A stretch of DNA of 64,000 nt from Rubrivivax sp. (GTDB lineage: Bacteria > Pseudomonadota > Gammaproteobacteria > Burkholderiales > Burkholderiaceae_C), in the NCBI GenBank assembly GCA_027490215.1, contig JAIXYO010000061.1, forward strand, positions 1 through 64,000, given 5' to 3'. The position numbers and the translations under genes are program-made. Position 1 is the stretch's first letter; every line of letters begins with the position of its first letter. The notes under the pieces are model-generated. The model saw only the letters and a list, made by a program, of their open reading frames with translations, searched no databases and had not been told where the DNA came from. Shown here piece by piece: positions 37,234 to 46,706 of the stretch.

Positions 37234-39423
37234 ATGACCGCACGCACCACCGTCCATGGCCTCGAGGTCGCCACTGTCCTGTACCGCTTCATCGAAGACC
37301 AGGTGCTGCCGGGGACTGGCGTCGCTGCGGCCACGTTCTGGAAGGGATTCGATGCCATCGTCAGCGATCTCGCACCGAAGAACGCGGCCTTGCTGGCCGA
37401 ACGTGATCGCCTGCAAGCCGAGCTGGACGCCTGGCACCGCGCCCATCCCGGCCCGATCACCAAACCGAAGGCGTACCGCAAGTTCCTGCAAGGCATTGGT
37501 TATCTCGTGCCGGTGCCGGGCAGGGTGAAGGCGCGCACGAAGAACGTCGACGCCGAGTTGGCGCTGCAGGCCGGCCCGCAACTGGTGGTGCCGATCACCA
37601 ATGCCCGTTACGCGCTGAACGCAGCGAACGCGCGCTGGGGCTCGCTGTACGACGCGCTGTACGGCACCGATGCGATTGCCGAGACCGAGGGGGCCGAGAA
37701 GGGCGCGGGCTACAACCCCGTTCGTGGCGCCAAGGTCATCTCCTATGCGCGCCACGTGCTTGACCGCACTGTGCCGCTGAAGAAGGGTTCACACGTCGAT
37801 TCGATCGCCTATGCCGTCGTGGAGGGTGCGATCAGCGTGACACTCAGGAACGGCCGCAAGGTGGGCCTGGCCCATCCCAAGCAGTTCATCGGCCACCAGG
37901 GCGACGCAGCGGCGCCTTCGTCGGTGCTGTTCCAGCATCACGGCCTGCACCTCGACCTGCGCATCGACCGCAGCACCCTCACCGGTGCCAGCGACGCCGC
38001 CGGTGTATCTGACCTGGTTCTTGAATCAGCGTTGTCGACCATCCTCGACCTCGAAGATTCGGTCGCCGTCGTCGACGCCGACGACAAGGTGCAGGCGTAC
38101 GGCAACTGGCTCGGCGTGCTCAAGGGAACCCTGACGGAAGCCGTGAGCAAAGGTGGGAAGACTTTCACCCGCAGCCTGAATGCTGACCGCATCTACACCG
38201 GCCCGAAGGGTGAGGTCGTCACGCTGCACGGCCGCTCACTGATGTTCGTGCGCAATGTCGGCCACCTGATGACGAACCCGGCCGTGCTGTGGGCAAACGG
38301 GAAGGAAATTCCCGAAGGCATCCTCGACGCCGTTGTCACCACCACGATCGCGCTGCACGACCTGAAGCGCGCGCACCCGACGATCCGCAACTCGCGCACT
38401 GGCGCGGTCTACATCGTGAAGCCGAAGATGCACGGACCGGCCGAGGTGGCGTTCGCAAGCGAACTGTTCGGCCGTGTCGAGAAGCTGCTCGGCCTGCCGG
38501 AGGCGACCGTCAAGCTCGGCATCATGGACGAGGAGCGCCGCACCAGCGTCAACCTGAAGGCCTGCATCGCCGCTGCGGCCGATCGCGTGGCCTTCATCAA
38601 CACCGGCTTCCTCGACCGCACCGGCGACGAGATCCATACCGCGATGCAGGCCGGCGCGATGCTGCGCAAGGGCGACATGAAGGCGAGCGCCTGGATCGCC
38701 GCGTACGAACGCAACAACGTGCTCGTCGGTTTGAGTTGCGGCCTGCGCGGCAAGGCGCAGATCGGCAAGGGCATGTGGGCCATGCCCGACCTGATGGCCG
38801 CGATGCTCCAACAGAAGATCGCTCACCCGAACGCCGGCGCCAACACCGCCTGGGTGCCAAGCCCGACCGCGGCGACGCTGCACGCCTTGCACTACCACCA
38901 GGTCGATGTGTTCGCCGTGCAGAAGCAGCTGGAGAAGCAGGACGCCGATGGGCTGGCCGACGAGCTGCTCACCGGGCTGCTGACGATCCCGGTGGTCAAG
39001 AAGGCGAAGTGGAGCGATGCCGAGAAACAACAGGAACTCGACAACAACGCTCAGGGCATCCTGGGTTACGTGGTGCGCTGGGTCGACCAGGGCGTGGGTT
39101 GCTCGAAGGTGCCCGACATCCATGACATCGGCCTGATGGAAGACCGGGCCACACTGCGCATCAGCAGCCAGCACATGGCGAACTGGTTGCACCATGGCGT
39201 GGTGACCCAGGCCCAGGTGAACAGCACGTTGAAGCGCATGGCCAAGGTCGTCGACCAGCAGAACGCCAGCGACCCGCTGTACCAGAAGATGGCGGGCCGA
39301 TTCGACGAATCGATCGCTTTCCAGGCGGCTCGCGATCTGGTCTTCAAGGGCCTGACACAGCCCAGCGGCTATACCGAGCCGCTCCTGCATGCAGCCCGGT
39401 TGCGGGTCAAGGCGATGGGCTGA
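37234..39423 (+). CDS. glcB: Malate synthase G
   Basis: Condenses glyoxylate with acetyl-CoA to malate in the glyoxylate and glycolate pathways. At 729 residues it is the long, single-chain G isoform. Visible blocks include [67 protein letters not shown] and [15 protein letters not shown]. No glycolate oxidase genes lie beside it, so it likely serves growth on acetate or fatty acids; fadD is 12 kb away. Confidence 0.97.
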   Translation: MTARTTVHGLEVATVLYRFIEDQVLPGTGVAAATFWKGFDAIVSDLAPKNAALLAERDRLQAELDAWHRAHPGPITKPKAYRKFLQGIGYLVPVPGRVKARTKNVDAELALQAGPQLVVPITNARYALNAANARWGSLYDALYGTDAIAETEGAEKGAGYNPVRGAKVISYARHVLDRTVPLKKGSHVDSIAYAVVEGAISVTLRNGRKVGLAHPKQFIGHQGDAAAPSSVLFQHHGLHLDLRIDRSTLTGASDAAGVSDLVLESALSTILDLEDSVAVVDADDKVQAYGNWLGVLKGTLTEAVSKGGKTFTRSLNADRIYTGPKGEVVTLHGRSLMFVRNVGHLMTNPAVLWANGKEIPEGILDAVVTTTIALHDLKRAHPTIRNSRTGAVYIVKPKMHGPAEVAFASELFGRVEKLLGLPEATVKLGIMDEERRTSVNLKACIAAAADRVAFINTGFLDRTGDEIHTAMQAGAMLRKGDMKASAWIAAYERNNVLVGLSCGLRGKAQIGKGMWAMPDLMAAMLQQKIAHPNAGANTAWVPSPTAATLHALHYHQVDVFAVQKQLEKQDADGLADELLTGLLTIPVVKKAKWSDAEKQQELDNNAQGILGYVVRWVDQGVGCSKVPDIHDIGLMEDRATLRISSQHMANWLHHGVVTQAQVNSTLKRMAKVVDQQNASDPLYQKMAGRFDESIAFQAARDLVFKGLTQPSGYTEPLLHAARLRVKAMG

Positions 39424-39489
39424 TGGCATTCGGGGCCCTTCGGCGGCGGTGGTACAAGACGCGTTGTCGTCCACTTGCCACCACAGACC

Positions 39490-40116
39490 ATGCCGCACCT
39501 GCTTCATATCCAAAGCTCACCGCGACAGCAGCGCTCGGCATCGATCGAAGTGGCACAGGCATTCATTGATGCGTGGACGACGCAGCGGCCTCAAGCCAGC
39601 GTCGACACGCTCGATGTGTGGACAACGCCTCTGCCCGAGTTCGACGGCGAGGCACTGGGAGCAAAGTACGCAGCACTTGAAGGAACCCCGCGCAGCGCTG
39701 CGCAAGTGAAGGTGTGGGCGGACATCGAGGCCCTGGGCCAGCGTTTTCACCGCGCTGACCTGATCGTGATCAGCGTGCCGATGTGGAATTTCGGCATCCC
39801 GTACCGGCTCAAGCACCTGATCGACGCGGTCTCGCAGAAGGACGTGCTCTTCACCTTCGACGAGCGCGGCCTGCTGGGCCTGCTGCGCGGCCGCAAGGCG
39901 GTGGTGGTGGCTGCGCGCGGTGTGGCGCTCGGCGAGAACTTCCCGGCGTCCGAGTTCGATCACCAGACCAGCTACCTGAAGATGTGGGCGCGCATGGTGG
40001 GCATCTCGGAAGTGCACACCTTGGAGGTCGAGAAAACGTTGTTCGGGCCGGAAGCCGACGCCGCTTCGCGCGCAAACGGCAAGGCACAAGCAGCCCGCCT
40101 GGCCTCGACGATCTGA
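39490..40116 (+). CDS. azoR: FMN-dependent NADH-azoreductase
   Basis: A flavodoxin-like quinone and azo reductase of 208 residues, cytosolic, probably for detoxification of quinones. It has the start MPHLLHIQSSPRQQRSAS (FMN phosphate loop), DLIVISVPMWNFGIPYRLKH and LLRGRKAVVVAARGV. The ATG at 39490 fits the family start better than an ATG at 39475. No partner regulator is adjacent. Confidence 0.92.
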   Translation: MPHLLHIQSSPRQQRSASIEVAQAFIDAWTTQRPQASVDTLDVWTTPLPEFDGEALGAKYAALEGTPRSAAQVKVWADIEALGQRFHRADLIVISVPMWNFGIPYRLKHLIDAVSQKDVLFTFDERGLLGLLRGRKAVVVAARGVALGENFPASEFDHQTSYLKMWARMVGISEVHTLEVEKTLFGPEADAASRANGKAQAARLASTI

Positions 40117-40239
40117 GGCGGCCTGCGGGCGCGGGGCCCATCGGGTGGGCGTGAGCACGATTCGTGCGTAGGCCCCAGGGTGTCCTGTCCATCACCCCAA
40201 TGAATCCCCGGTCCTGATCCTCCGGGGCAAACGCCCTCC

Positions 40240-41583
40240 ATGACCCACATCGTGGTCGTCGGTGCCGGTTTTGCGGGCACCAACCTGGTTCGCGCACTGT
40301 CGGCCAAGCTGCCGGCCGGGGCCTTGCTGACGCTCGTTTCCGACGAGAGCTACACCACCTTCAACCCGATGCTGCCGGAGGCGGTGGGCGCCTCGGTGTT
40401 TCCGGAGCAGGTGATCGTGCCCGTGCGCGAAATGCTGCCGCAGACCCGCACACACCAGTTCATCATGGGCTCGGTGGCCGAGGTCGATTCCATCGCGCGC
40501 CAGCTGACCTTGCGCAGCCTCTCCGGCGAAGTGCAGCTGAGCTACGACCATCTGGTGCTGGCCATCGGCAACCGGGCGCGTCTCGATCTGATGCCCGGCA
40601 TGGCCGAACACGCCTTGCCGCTGAAGACAGTGGGTGACGCGATGCACATCCGCAACACCGTGCTGCGCCGCCTGGCACGCATCGAACTGGAATCCGTTCC
40701 GGGATTGCGCCGTCGGCTCGGCCATTTCATCGTGGTCGGCGGCGGGTTTTCCGGCGTCGAAGTGGCCGGTGAACTGATCGACTGCCTGCGCAGCATCCAG
40801 CATTTCTATCCGCGCATCTCACCTGCGGAACTGCAGGTCACGGTCCTGCACTCGTCGGAGCGGCTGCTGCCGGAGTTGTCGCCGCGCCTGGGCGCCGCCG
40901 CGCTGCGGTCACTGCGCCAGCGAGGCGTGACGGTGCGCCTGGAAACGCAGGCTGCCTCGGTGTCAGACGAGGGCGTCACGCTGAAATCCGGCGAGCTGAT
41001 TGAAGGACACACCGTGCTGTGCACCATCGGCACGTCAGCGAATCCGCTGCTTCGGCGGCTCGGTGCGGCCACCACCAGCGGGCGCATCATCGTGCGGGGA
41101 GATCTGTCAGTGCCGGGCACGCCCGGACTGTGGGCAGTGGGTGACTGCGCCTACGTGCCGAACGCACTCGATGGCAACGCATCGCCACCGACCGCGCAAT
41201 TCGCCGTCCGCCAGGCACGCCACCTGGCCACCAATCTGCTGCGCACGCTGAAGGGCGAGCCCACCACGCCGTTCGGCTATCGCTCGCGGGGCATGATGGC
41301 GTCGATCGGGCATCTGAACGGTGTGGCCGAGGTCGCCGGTGTGCCGCTCACCGGCTGGCTGGCGTGGCTGGTCTGGCGCGCTTACTACCTGTCGCAGATG
41401 CCCTCGTCAGGGCGACGGTTTCGCATCTTCTTCGAATGGTTCTGGGGCATGTTCTACCCGCCGGACATCACCCATCTTCGTTTCACCCGCAGCGCCGACA
41501 TGCAGGCCGATGAGCAGCGCCGCTATGCCGAACACGACTCACAGACAACGGCCGCGGCCGCGCAGGAGTCGGTGCGGGCTTGA
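40240..41583 (+). CDS. Type II NADH:quinone oxidoreductase-like flavoprotein
   Basis: A 447-residue FAD protein of the Ndh family that passes electrons from NADH to quinone without pumping protons. It has two dinucleotide folds: IVVVGAGFAGTNLVRAL at the N terminus (FAD) and HFIVVGGGFSGVEVAGEL near residue 165 (NADH), plus GLWAVGDCAYVP. A hydrophobic C-terminal segment (WLAWLVWRAYYLSQM) is the membrane anchor typical of NDH-2. Whether it is the main respiratory NDH-2 cannot be told. Confidence 0.88.
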   Translation: MTHIVVVGAGFAGTNLVRALSAKLPAGALLTLVSDESYTTFNPMLPEAVGASVFPEQVIVPVREMLPQTRTHQFIMGSVAEVDSIARQLTLRSLSGEVQLSYDHLVLAIGNRARLDLMPGMAEHALPLKTVGDAMHIRNTVLRRLARIELESVPGLRRRLGHFIVVGGGFSGVEVAGELIDCLRSIQHFYPRISPAELQVTVLHSSERLLPELSPRLGAAALRSLRQRGVTVRLETQAASVSDEGVTLKSGELIEGHTVLCTIGTSANPLLRRLGAATTSGRIIVRGDLSVPGTPGLWAVGDCAYVPNALDGNASPPTAQFAVRQARHLATNLLRTLKGEPTTPFGYRSRGMMASIGHLNGVAEVAGVPLTGWLAWLVWRAYYLSQMPSSGRRFRIFFEWFWGMFYPPDITHLRFTRSADMQADEQRRYAEHDSQTTAAAAQESVRA

Positions 41584-41590
41584 CAGCCAC

Positions 41591-42457
41591 TCAGACCAGC
41601 GTGCGCCGCAACAGCCGCTCGAGCACGCGCAGCGGCGATGTCGCAGCGTCGCTCATGCCATCGATCGGCAGGTAGAAGGTCTGCTCGAACAGATGCTGGC
41701 CAGCCATGGCCGCGTGCGAGACCTGGTCGGTGTAGACCAGCCAGCTGCTGCCCGGCACGAACTGCTGGGTATGCTGCGGCGCCTTGGCCTGGTAACTGGC
41801 ATCCGCCTTCATCTGATCATGCAGTTGCAGCATGAAATGGTCGTAGGCACTGCGCTTCGATTTGGTGATGCCCAGGGCCTGCAACACTGCGCTGCTGCCC
41901 CAAACCGGGCGATGGAGCGACGGCAGGTAATGTCGGGCCACGCCTTCGAACGATTCCCCCAGGCGCCAGGTGCGGGGGCGGCCCTCCGGATTCACATTGG
42001 TGAACAGCCGAAGGATGCGCTTGCCCTGCGTGGGCGAAGACGGGAAGCTGTCGACGTGCAGCCGGGTGTCATCCTTGCGCCAGGAGGTGGTTCGACCTTC
42101 CACCTCCACCGGCCGGAAGCTGGTGCGGCCGGTCTGAATCGCCGGCACGTAGCTCGGCAGCAGCTGTCGCAGCAGGGAAGCGCTGCTCTGCGCGTAGCGC
42201 TCGACCATCCCACGCAGCGGCTCGAGACTGTCTCGGCTGCCTTGCAGCGTGCCATTGGCCGGGTTCAGGCTGATGTTCTTGCCTGCGTCGGCCAGACTGG
42301 GGTCGAGGAAGCGCAGTTCGGTGTCGTCCAGCGGAAAGGCGAGATGCGGCAGCAGCACGACACTGCCGCCTTCGAGGGCCTGCAGTGCGGTGTCCTGCTG
42401 CTGGGGTGAGCACGCCTGGTCCCAGTGCTCGATGGGGAGGCTGACGATCTCGGTCAA
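41591..42457 (-). CDS. kdoO: Kdo 3-hydroxylase KdoO
   Basis: An Fe(II)/2-oxoglutarate or Fe/O2 dioxygenase that hydroxylates the Kdo residue of lipid A-core to Ko, known from Burkholderia and Yersinia. The 288-residue protein has a metal triad in RLHVDSF (His134, Asp136) and VYTDQVSHAAMAG (His248). The start is a TTG at 42457, with an AGGA ribosome site 9 bases upstream; no ATG fits. It follows a flippase-like gene and an epimerase on the same strand. Confidence 0.87.
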   Translation of the reverse strand: MTEIVSLPIEHWDQACSPQQQDTALQALEGGSVVLLPHLAFPLDDTELRFLDPSLADAGKNISLNPANGTLQGSRDSLEPLRGMVERYAQSSASLLRQLLPSYVPAIQTGRTSFRPVEVEGRTTSWRKDDTRLHVDSFPSSPTQGKRILRLFTNVNPEGRPRTWRLGESFEGVARHYLPSLHRPVWGSSAVLQALGITKSKRSAYDHFMLQLHDQMKADASYQAKAPQHTQQFVPGSSWLVYTDQVSHAAMAGQHLFEQTFYLPIDGMSDAATSPLRVLERLLRRTLV

Positions 42458-42503
42458 GTCCGCTTTCCTGCTGTCTGCGTGGTGAGACGATACCCCCAGA
42501 TCG

Positions 42504-43487
42504 CTATCGGGGCATGCCGTCCGGTTCTCTGACCTGGCCGATCCCTGGCCGCAACCACAGTGCCAGCGGGGCCTGCAACAGTGCATAGGCGCCGTAGGCC
42601 GCCGCGGCCGCCACCGCCAGCGCCGGCGCCACTCCAAAGAACGACCATCCCGCCACAGCCGCCGCTTCGCGTGTGCCCCAGCCTCCAAAGGTGACGGGCA
42701 TCGAAGCCAGCAACAGGATCGGCGCGGTGGTCACCACGATCAGCCAGGCCGGCAACAGAATGCCGAACGCACGCGCGGCACAGATCACCGCGCACACCGT
42801 GAACAGCTGCACCAGCAAGGAAGCCGCGGCTTGCCACAGGTACTGGTTCAAACCGCCGGGACGTTGCAACAGTTCGACCGCCGTCACCCGGCGGCCGCCG
42901 GGACGCATCCCGCGACCAGCCAGCGTGGCCAGTGCCAGCAGCACACCCAGCGGCAGGGCGAGCACCGTCACCAGCAACGCAGTCGCCAGCCACCCCGTTG
43001 CGCAGGCATCGGGCACGTGCAGCAACACCCGCAGACGCTGCATCTCGGGCGTATCCAGTCCGCCGAACAGGCCCAGGGCGGCCAGTGCAAACAAGATCCA
43101 CAAGCCACTCAGCCGGTCCAGCACCACCGACAGACCGGCCGCCGCACGCGGGCAACCACGGCGTTGCAGCTGCCAGGCGCGGAACAGATCGCCGCCGACC
43201 ACCGCCCCGGGCAACAAGGCATTGATGGCGGCCGCCTGGAAATAAACCGCCACCGACCAGCGGGCGCTGACCGCATGTCCCAGCCAGCGCGCCAACTCGC
43301 CCCAGCGCAACGCAGCAGAGACATTGGCTGCAATCGCGCACAGCAGGCCCGCCACCAGCCACCGTCCATCGGCCGCTCGCAGCGCGGCCCAGATCGCCTG
43401 CGGACCTGCCCACCACACCACGCCGCCCAGCAACAAGGGCGCGCCGAGGAGGCGCAACACTTGCCACGTTCGCTGCCGCGAGGACAC
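42504..43487 (-). CDS. Flippase-like membrane protein (UPF0104/YbhN, AglD type)
   Basis: A 327-residue integral membrane protein of the lysylphosphatidylglycerol-synthase membrane-domain superfamily, with about seven or eight helices. Recognisable stretches are YFQAAAINALLPGAVVGGDLFR-like (FQAAAINALLPGAVVGG), SVVLDRLSGLW and LLLASMPVTFGGWGTREAA. Relatives are thought to move lipid-linked sugars. The GTG start at 43487 is 2 bases after the epimerase stop, without a clear ribosome site, so it depends on reinitiation. Confidence 0.85.
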   Translation of the reverse strand: MSSRQRTWQVLRLLGAPLLLGGVVWWAGPQAIWAALRAADGRWLVAGLLCAIAANVSAALRWGELARWLGHAVSARWSVAVYFQAAAINALLPGAVVGGDLFRAWQLQRRGCPRAAAGLSVVLDRLSGLWILFALAALGLFGGLDTPEMQRLRVLLHVPDACATGWLATALLVTVLALPLGVLLALATLAGRGMRPGGRRVTAVELLQRPGGLNQYLWQAAASLLVQLFTVCAVICAARAFGILLPAWLIVVTTAPILLLASMPVTFGGWGTREAAAVAGWSFFGVAPALAVAAAAAYGAYALLQAPLALWLRPGIGQVREPDGMPR

Positions 43488-43489
43488 GC

Positions 43490-44509
43490 TCAAGCAGTGG
43501 TGCCGGGAAAGTAGCGCGGCTTGAACCAGTCGGTGAACCGCTGTACGCCCACCGCCAGCGGAGTGCTTGGGCTGAAGCCGACCCAGGCGTCGAGCGCCGA
43601 GGTGTCGGCATGGGTCGCGAGCACATCCCCGGGTTGCAGCGGCAGCATCTCGCGCACAGCGGTGACCCCCAGCGCGCGCTCCATCGTGTCGATGAAATCG
43701 AGCAGCGGCACCGGCGTGCTGTTGCCGATGTTGAAGACGCGCCACGGCGCACCGCTGCTGGCCGGGTCGGGTGCGCTGGCGTCGTAGTGCGGGTTCGCCG
43801 TCGCCGGCTTGTCAAGCACGCGCAGCACGCCTTCGACGATGTCGTCGACATAGGTGAAGTCGCGCGTCATCTGGCCGTGGTTGTAGACCTTGATCGGCCG
43901 CCCCGCGAGCATGGCATCGGCGAACAGGAACGGTGCCATGTCAGGCCGGCCCCAGGGACCGTAGACAGTGAAGAAGCGCAGCCCGGTGGTCGGCAGGCCA
44001 TACAGGTGGCTGTAGCTGTGTGCCATCGCCTCGTTGGCCTTCTTGGTCGCCGCGTACAGGCTCACCGGGTGATCCACCGCATCAGCCTCCGCATACGGCA
44101 GCTTCGCGTTACCGCCATAGACGCTGGACGAACTGGCATAGACCAGGTGCGCCACACCATGGTGGCGGCAGCCCTCGAGCACGTGGGCAAAGCCGATCAG
44201 GTTGCTGTCGACATAGGCCATCGGGTTGGTCAGCGAGTAGCGCACCCCGGCCTGGGCGCCGAGATGCACCACGCCATCAAACCGCTCGCGGGCGAACAGG
44301 GCGGCGATGCCATCGCGGTCAGCGAGATCGAGCTTGTGGAAGGCGAACGCTGCCGACCCGTTCAGGTGCGCCAGCCGATCGGCCTTCAGTGCCGGGTCGT
44401 AGTAGTCGTTCAGGTTGTCGATGCCAACCACGCGGTCGCCACGCGCCAGCAGCCGCTGCGCAACGAACATGCCGATGAAGCCGGCCACGCCGGTGACGAG
44501 TACTTTCAT
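43490..44509 (-). CDS. NAD-dependent epimerase, UDP-glucuronate 4-epimerase type
   Basis: An extended SDR of 339 residues, most similar in layout to enzymes that convert UDP-glucuronate to UDP-galacturonate. It has MKVLVTGVAGFIGMFVAQRL, HLGAQAGVRYSLTNPMAYV, the catalytic YAATKKANE motif, FFTVYGPWGRPDMA and MTRDFTYVDDIVEGV. The ATG at 44509 is used; upstream frame has no similarity. With the flippase-like protein and KdoO it may modify the LPS inner region. Confidence 0.9.
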   Translation of the reverse strand: MKVLVTGVAGFIGMFVAQRLLARGDRVVGIDNLNDYYDPALKADRLAHLNGSAAFAFHKLDLADRDGIAALFARERFDGVVHLGAQAGVRYSLTNPMAYVDSNLIGFAHVLEGCRHHGVAHLVYASSSSVYGGNAKLPYAEADAVDHPVSLYAATKKANEAMAHSYSHLYGLPTTGLRFFTVYGPWGRPDMAPFLFADAMLAGRPIKVYNHGQMTRDFTYVDDIVEGVLRVLDKPATANPHYDASAPDPASSGAPWRVFNIGNSTPVPLLDFIDTMERALGVTAVREMLPLQPGDVLATHADTSALDAWVGFSPSTPLAVGVQRFTDWFKPRYFPGTTA

Positions 44510-44553
44510 GTCAGAAGCAGCGCCACAATTCGAAGCTTGCGGGCCGAGGATGG

Positions 44554-45879
44554 ATGTCGGCTCATTCTCCCGTGTTTCGCATGCCGCCCCCCGCCTCGAA
44601 CCCCGCCTCCGCGTTGAATCTGCCACTCGATGCGCTCCCGGCGCATTGCGATGTGCTGATCGTCGGCGCAGGACCAGCCGGCAGCGCCGCCGCGATCACG
44701 CTGGCAGGTGCGGGCTTCGACGTGGTGTTGATCGACCAGCAGGCGTTTCCGCGCGACAAGATCTGCGGTGACGGCCTGATCCCGGACGCGCACCACGCGC
44801 TGCGCCGGCTGGGCCTGCTCGACGCAGTGCTGGCGCGCGCGCGCTCGGTGCGCCATGTGGCGGTGATCGGCCCGCGCGGCGGCCGCATCGATGTGCCGGG
44901 CACGCTGGCCGTGCTGCCGCGTCGCGAACTGGACGCGATGCTGTGCCAGGCGGCGGTCGAGGCAGGTGCGCGGATGCATGCACCGGTGCGATTCATCGGC
45001 CTGCTCGAAGAAGACCAAGGTGCCGGCGAAGTGGGTACGCGCCGTGTCGTCGGTGCCACCGTGCGCGCGGGCGATGCGACCCGCGAGGTGCGCGCAACCT
45101 GGGTGCTGATCGCCAGCGGCGCACCGCCGCAGGCGCTGATGGCCTCGGGAATGTGCGAGCGCCGCACGCCGACCGGTGTGGCGCTGCGCGGCTATGTGAA
45201 GAACCTGGCGATGGTCGATCACATCACCGAACTCGAAGTGGTGTGGCACCCACGGATGAAGCGCGGCTACGGCTGGATTTTCCCGGGGCCCGACGGCGTG
45301 TTCAACATCGGCGTTGGCGTGGCACACAGCCACGCGCTGGGCGGCGACTCGGGCCAGTCGATGCAGGACATCAACCTGCGCACGATGTTCGACGAGTTCA
45401 CCCGCGTCCACCGCGCGGCAGGCGACCTGCTGGCCGGCGGTGAATGGGTCGGCGAGCTGAAGGGTGCGCCGCTGCGCTGCTCGCTGCGCGGCGCCAAGCT
45501 GTCGCGCCCGGGCCTGATGGTGACCGGTGAAGCAGCCGGCAGCACCTACGCCTTCACGGGTGAAGGCATCGGCAAGGCGCTGGAGACCGGGCTGGCCGCA
45601 GCCGACGTGCTGATCCAGGGGCGGCATCATCAACAGCCCGAAGCCCAGGTGCGCACCACGTACGAGCAGAGGGTGCGCACGTTGGCGCCGCGCTACGAGA
45701 TGTACGACAAGGCGAACATCGTCAACATGCACCCGTGGCTGGTCGACCTGGTGGTGTGGAGCGCCAAGCGCAGCCCGAGCCGGCTGCGCCGCATGACCGG
45801 GCTGCTGGAAGAGACCCACCTGCCGAGCAGCCTGCTGAGCGTGAAGAGCTGGATGCGCCTGCTCTTCGTGCACACCTGA
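44554..45879 (+). CDS. Geranylgeranyl-reductase-family flavoprotein
   Basis: A 441-residue FAD protein. It has DVLIVGAGPAGSAAAITLAG, then DQQAFPRDKICGDGL (the family motif PRxKxCGxGL), GYGWIFPGPDGVFNIGVGV and GEAAGSTYAFTGEGIGKAL. Relatives reduce isoprenoid double bonds in chlorophyll, archaeal lipids or menaquinone, but many bacterial members have no assigned substrate. The ATG at 44554 has a GAGGA ribosome site. The next gene starts 11 bases after its stop. Confidence 0.85.
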   Translation: MSAHSPVFRMPPPASNPASALNLPLDALPAHCDVLIVGAGPAGSAAAITLAGAGFDVVLIDQQAFPRDKICGDGLIPDAHHALRRLGLLDAVLARARSVRHVAVIGPRGGRIDVPGTLAVLPRRELDAMLCQAAVEAGARMHAPVRFIGLLEEDQGAGEVGTRRVVGATVRAGDATREVRATWVLIASGAPPQALMASGMCERRTPTGVALRGYVKNLAMVDHITELEVVWHPRMKRGYGWIFPGPDGVFNIGVGVAHSHALGGDSGQSMQDINLRTMFDEFTRVHRAAGDLLAGGEWVGELKGAPLRCSLRGAKLSRPGLMVTGEAAGSTYAFTGEGIGKALETGLAAADVLIQGRHHQQPEAQVRTTYEQRVRTLAPRYEMYDKANIVNMHPWLVDLVVWSAKRSPSRLRRMTGLLEETHLPSSLLSVKSWMRLLFVHT

Positions 45880-45890
45880 GGACCGACCGC

Positions 45891-46649
45891 ATGTGCCAGC
45901 TTCTCGGGATGAACGGCAACACACCGACCGACATCGTTTTCAGCTTCACCGGTTTTTCGACCCGTGCCGACGAGCATCAGGACGGCTTTGGCATCGCCTT
46001 TTTCGAAGGCGCCGGGCTGCGGCTGTTCGTCGATGCACAAAGCGCACGCCAGTCGCCGGTGGCGGAGATGGTTCGGCGCTATCCGATCCGATCGACCAAC
46101 GTCATCGCGCACATCCGCAAGGCCACGCAGGGCCGCGTCGCGCTGGAAAACACGCATCCCTTCGTTCGCGAGCTGTGGGGCCGGTACTGGGCGTTCGCGC
46201 ACAACGGCAACCTCGTCGACTACGCACCGCGCCTGCACGCTTCGTTTCACCCGGTCGGCGACACCGACAGCGAACGCGCCTTCTGCTGGCTGATGCAGGA
46301 GCTGTCCAAGGCGCATGCACGCATGCCCTCGGTGGAAGAGCTGACCGCCACCCTGCGCGAGCTGGTGCCCCAGATCGCCGCGCATGGCAGCTTCAATTTC
46401 CTGCTGAGTCAGGGAGAGGCGTTGTGGGCTCATTGCTCGACGCAGCTGAGCTACCTGGTTCGCCAGCACCCGTTCCAACGGGCGAGGCTGCAGGATGACG
46501 ACATCAGCGTCGACTTTGCCCAGATCACCTCCCAGACGGACCGGGTGGCGGTGATCGTCACCGACCCGCTGACCTGCGACGAAGCCTGGATCGCTTTTGC
46601 GCCGGGCGAACTGAAGGTGTTCGTGGGGGGTGAGCCGGTGTCCGTGTGA
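45891..46649 (+). CDS. Class II glutamine amidotransferase, YafJ family
   Basis: A 252-residue N-terminal-nucleophile amidohydrolase. Cys2 becomes the nucleophile after removal of Met (MCQLLGMNG). Also visible are DGFGIAFF, HIRKATQGRV, NTHPFVRELWGR and FAHNGNL, all parts of the class II glutaminase site. YafJ proteins lack a synthase domain and have no firm function. It sits 11 bases after the flavoprotein gene. Confidence 0.9.
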   Translation: MCQLLGMNGNTPTDIVFSFTGFSTRADEHQDGFGIAFFEGAGLRLFVDAQSARQSPVAEMVRRYPIRSTNVIAHIRKATQGRVALENTHPFVRELWGRYWAFAHNGNLVDYAPRLHASFHPVGDTDSERAFCWLMQELSKAHARMPSVEELTATLRELVPQIAAHGSFNFLLSQGEALWAHCSTQLSYLVRQHPFQRARLQDDDISVDFAQITSQTDRVAVIVTDPLTCDEAWIAFAPGELKVFVGGEPVSV

Positions 46650-46706
46650 CCCAGGGGGCGAAGGTCAGACTCTAAGATCGCCGGATCCCTGCAGCCCGTC
46701 GCGCCC

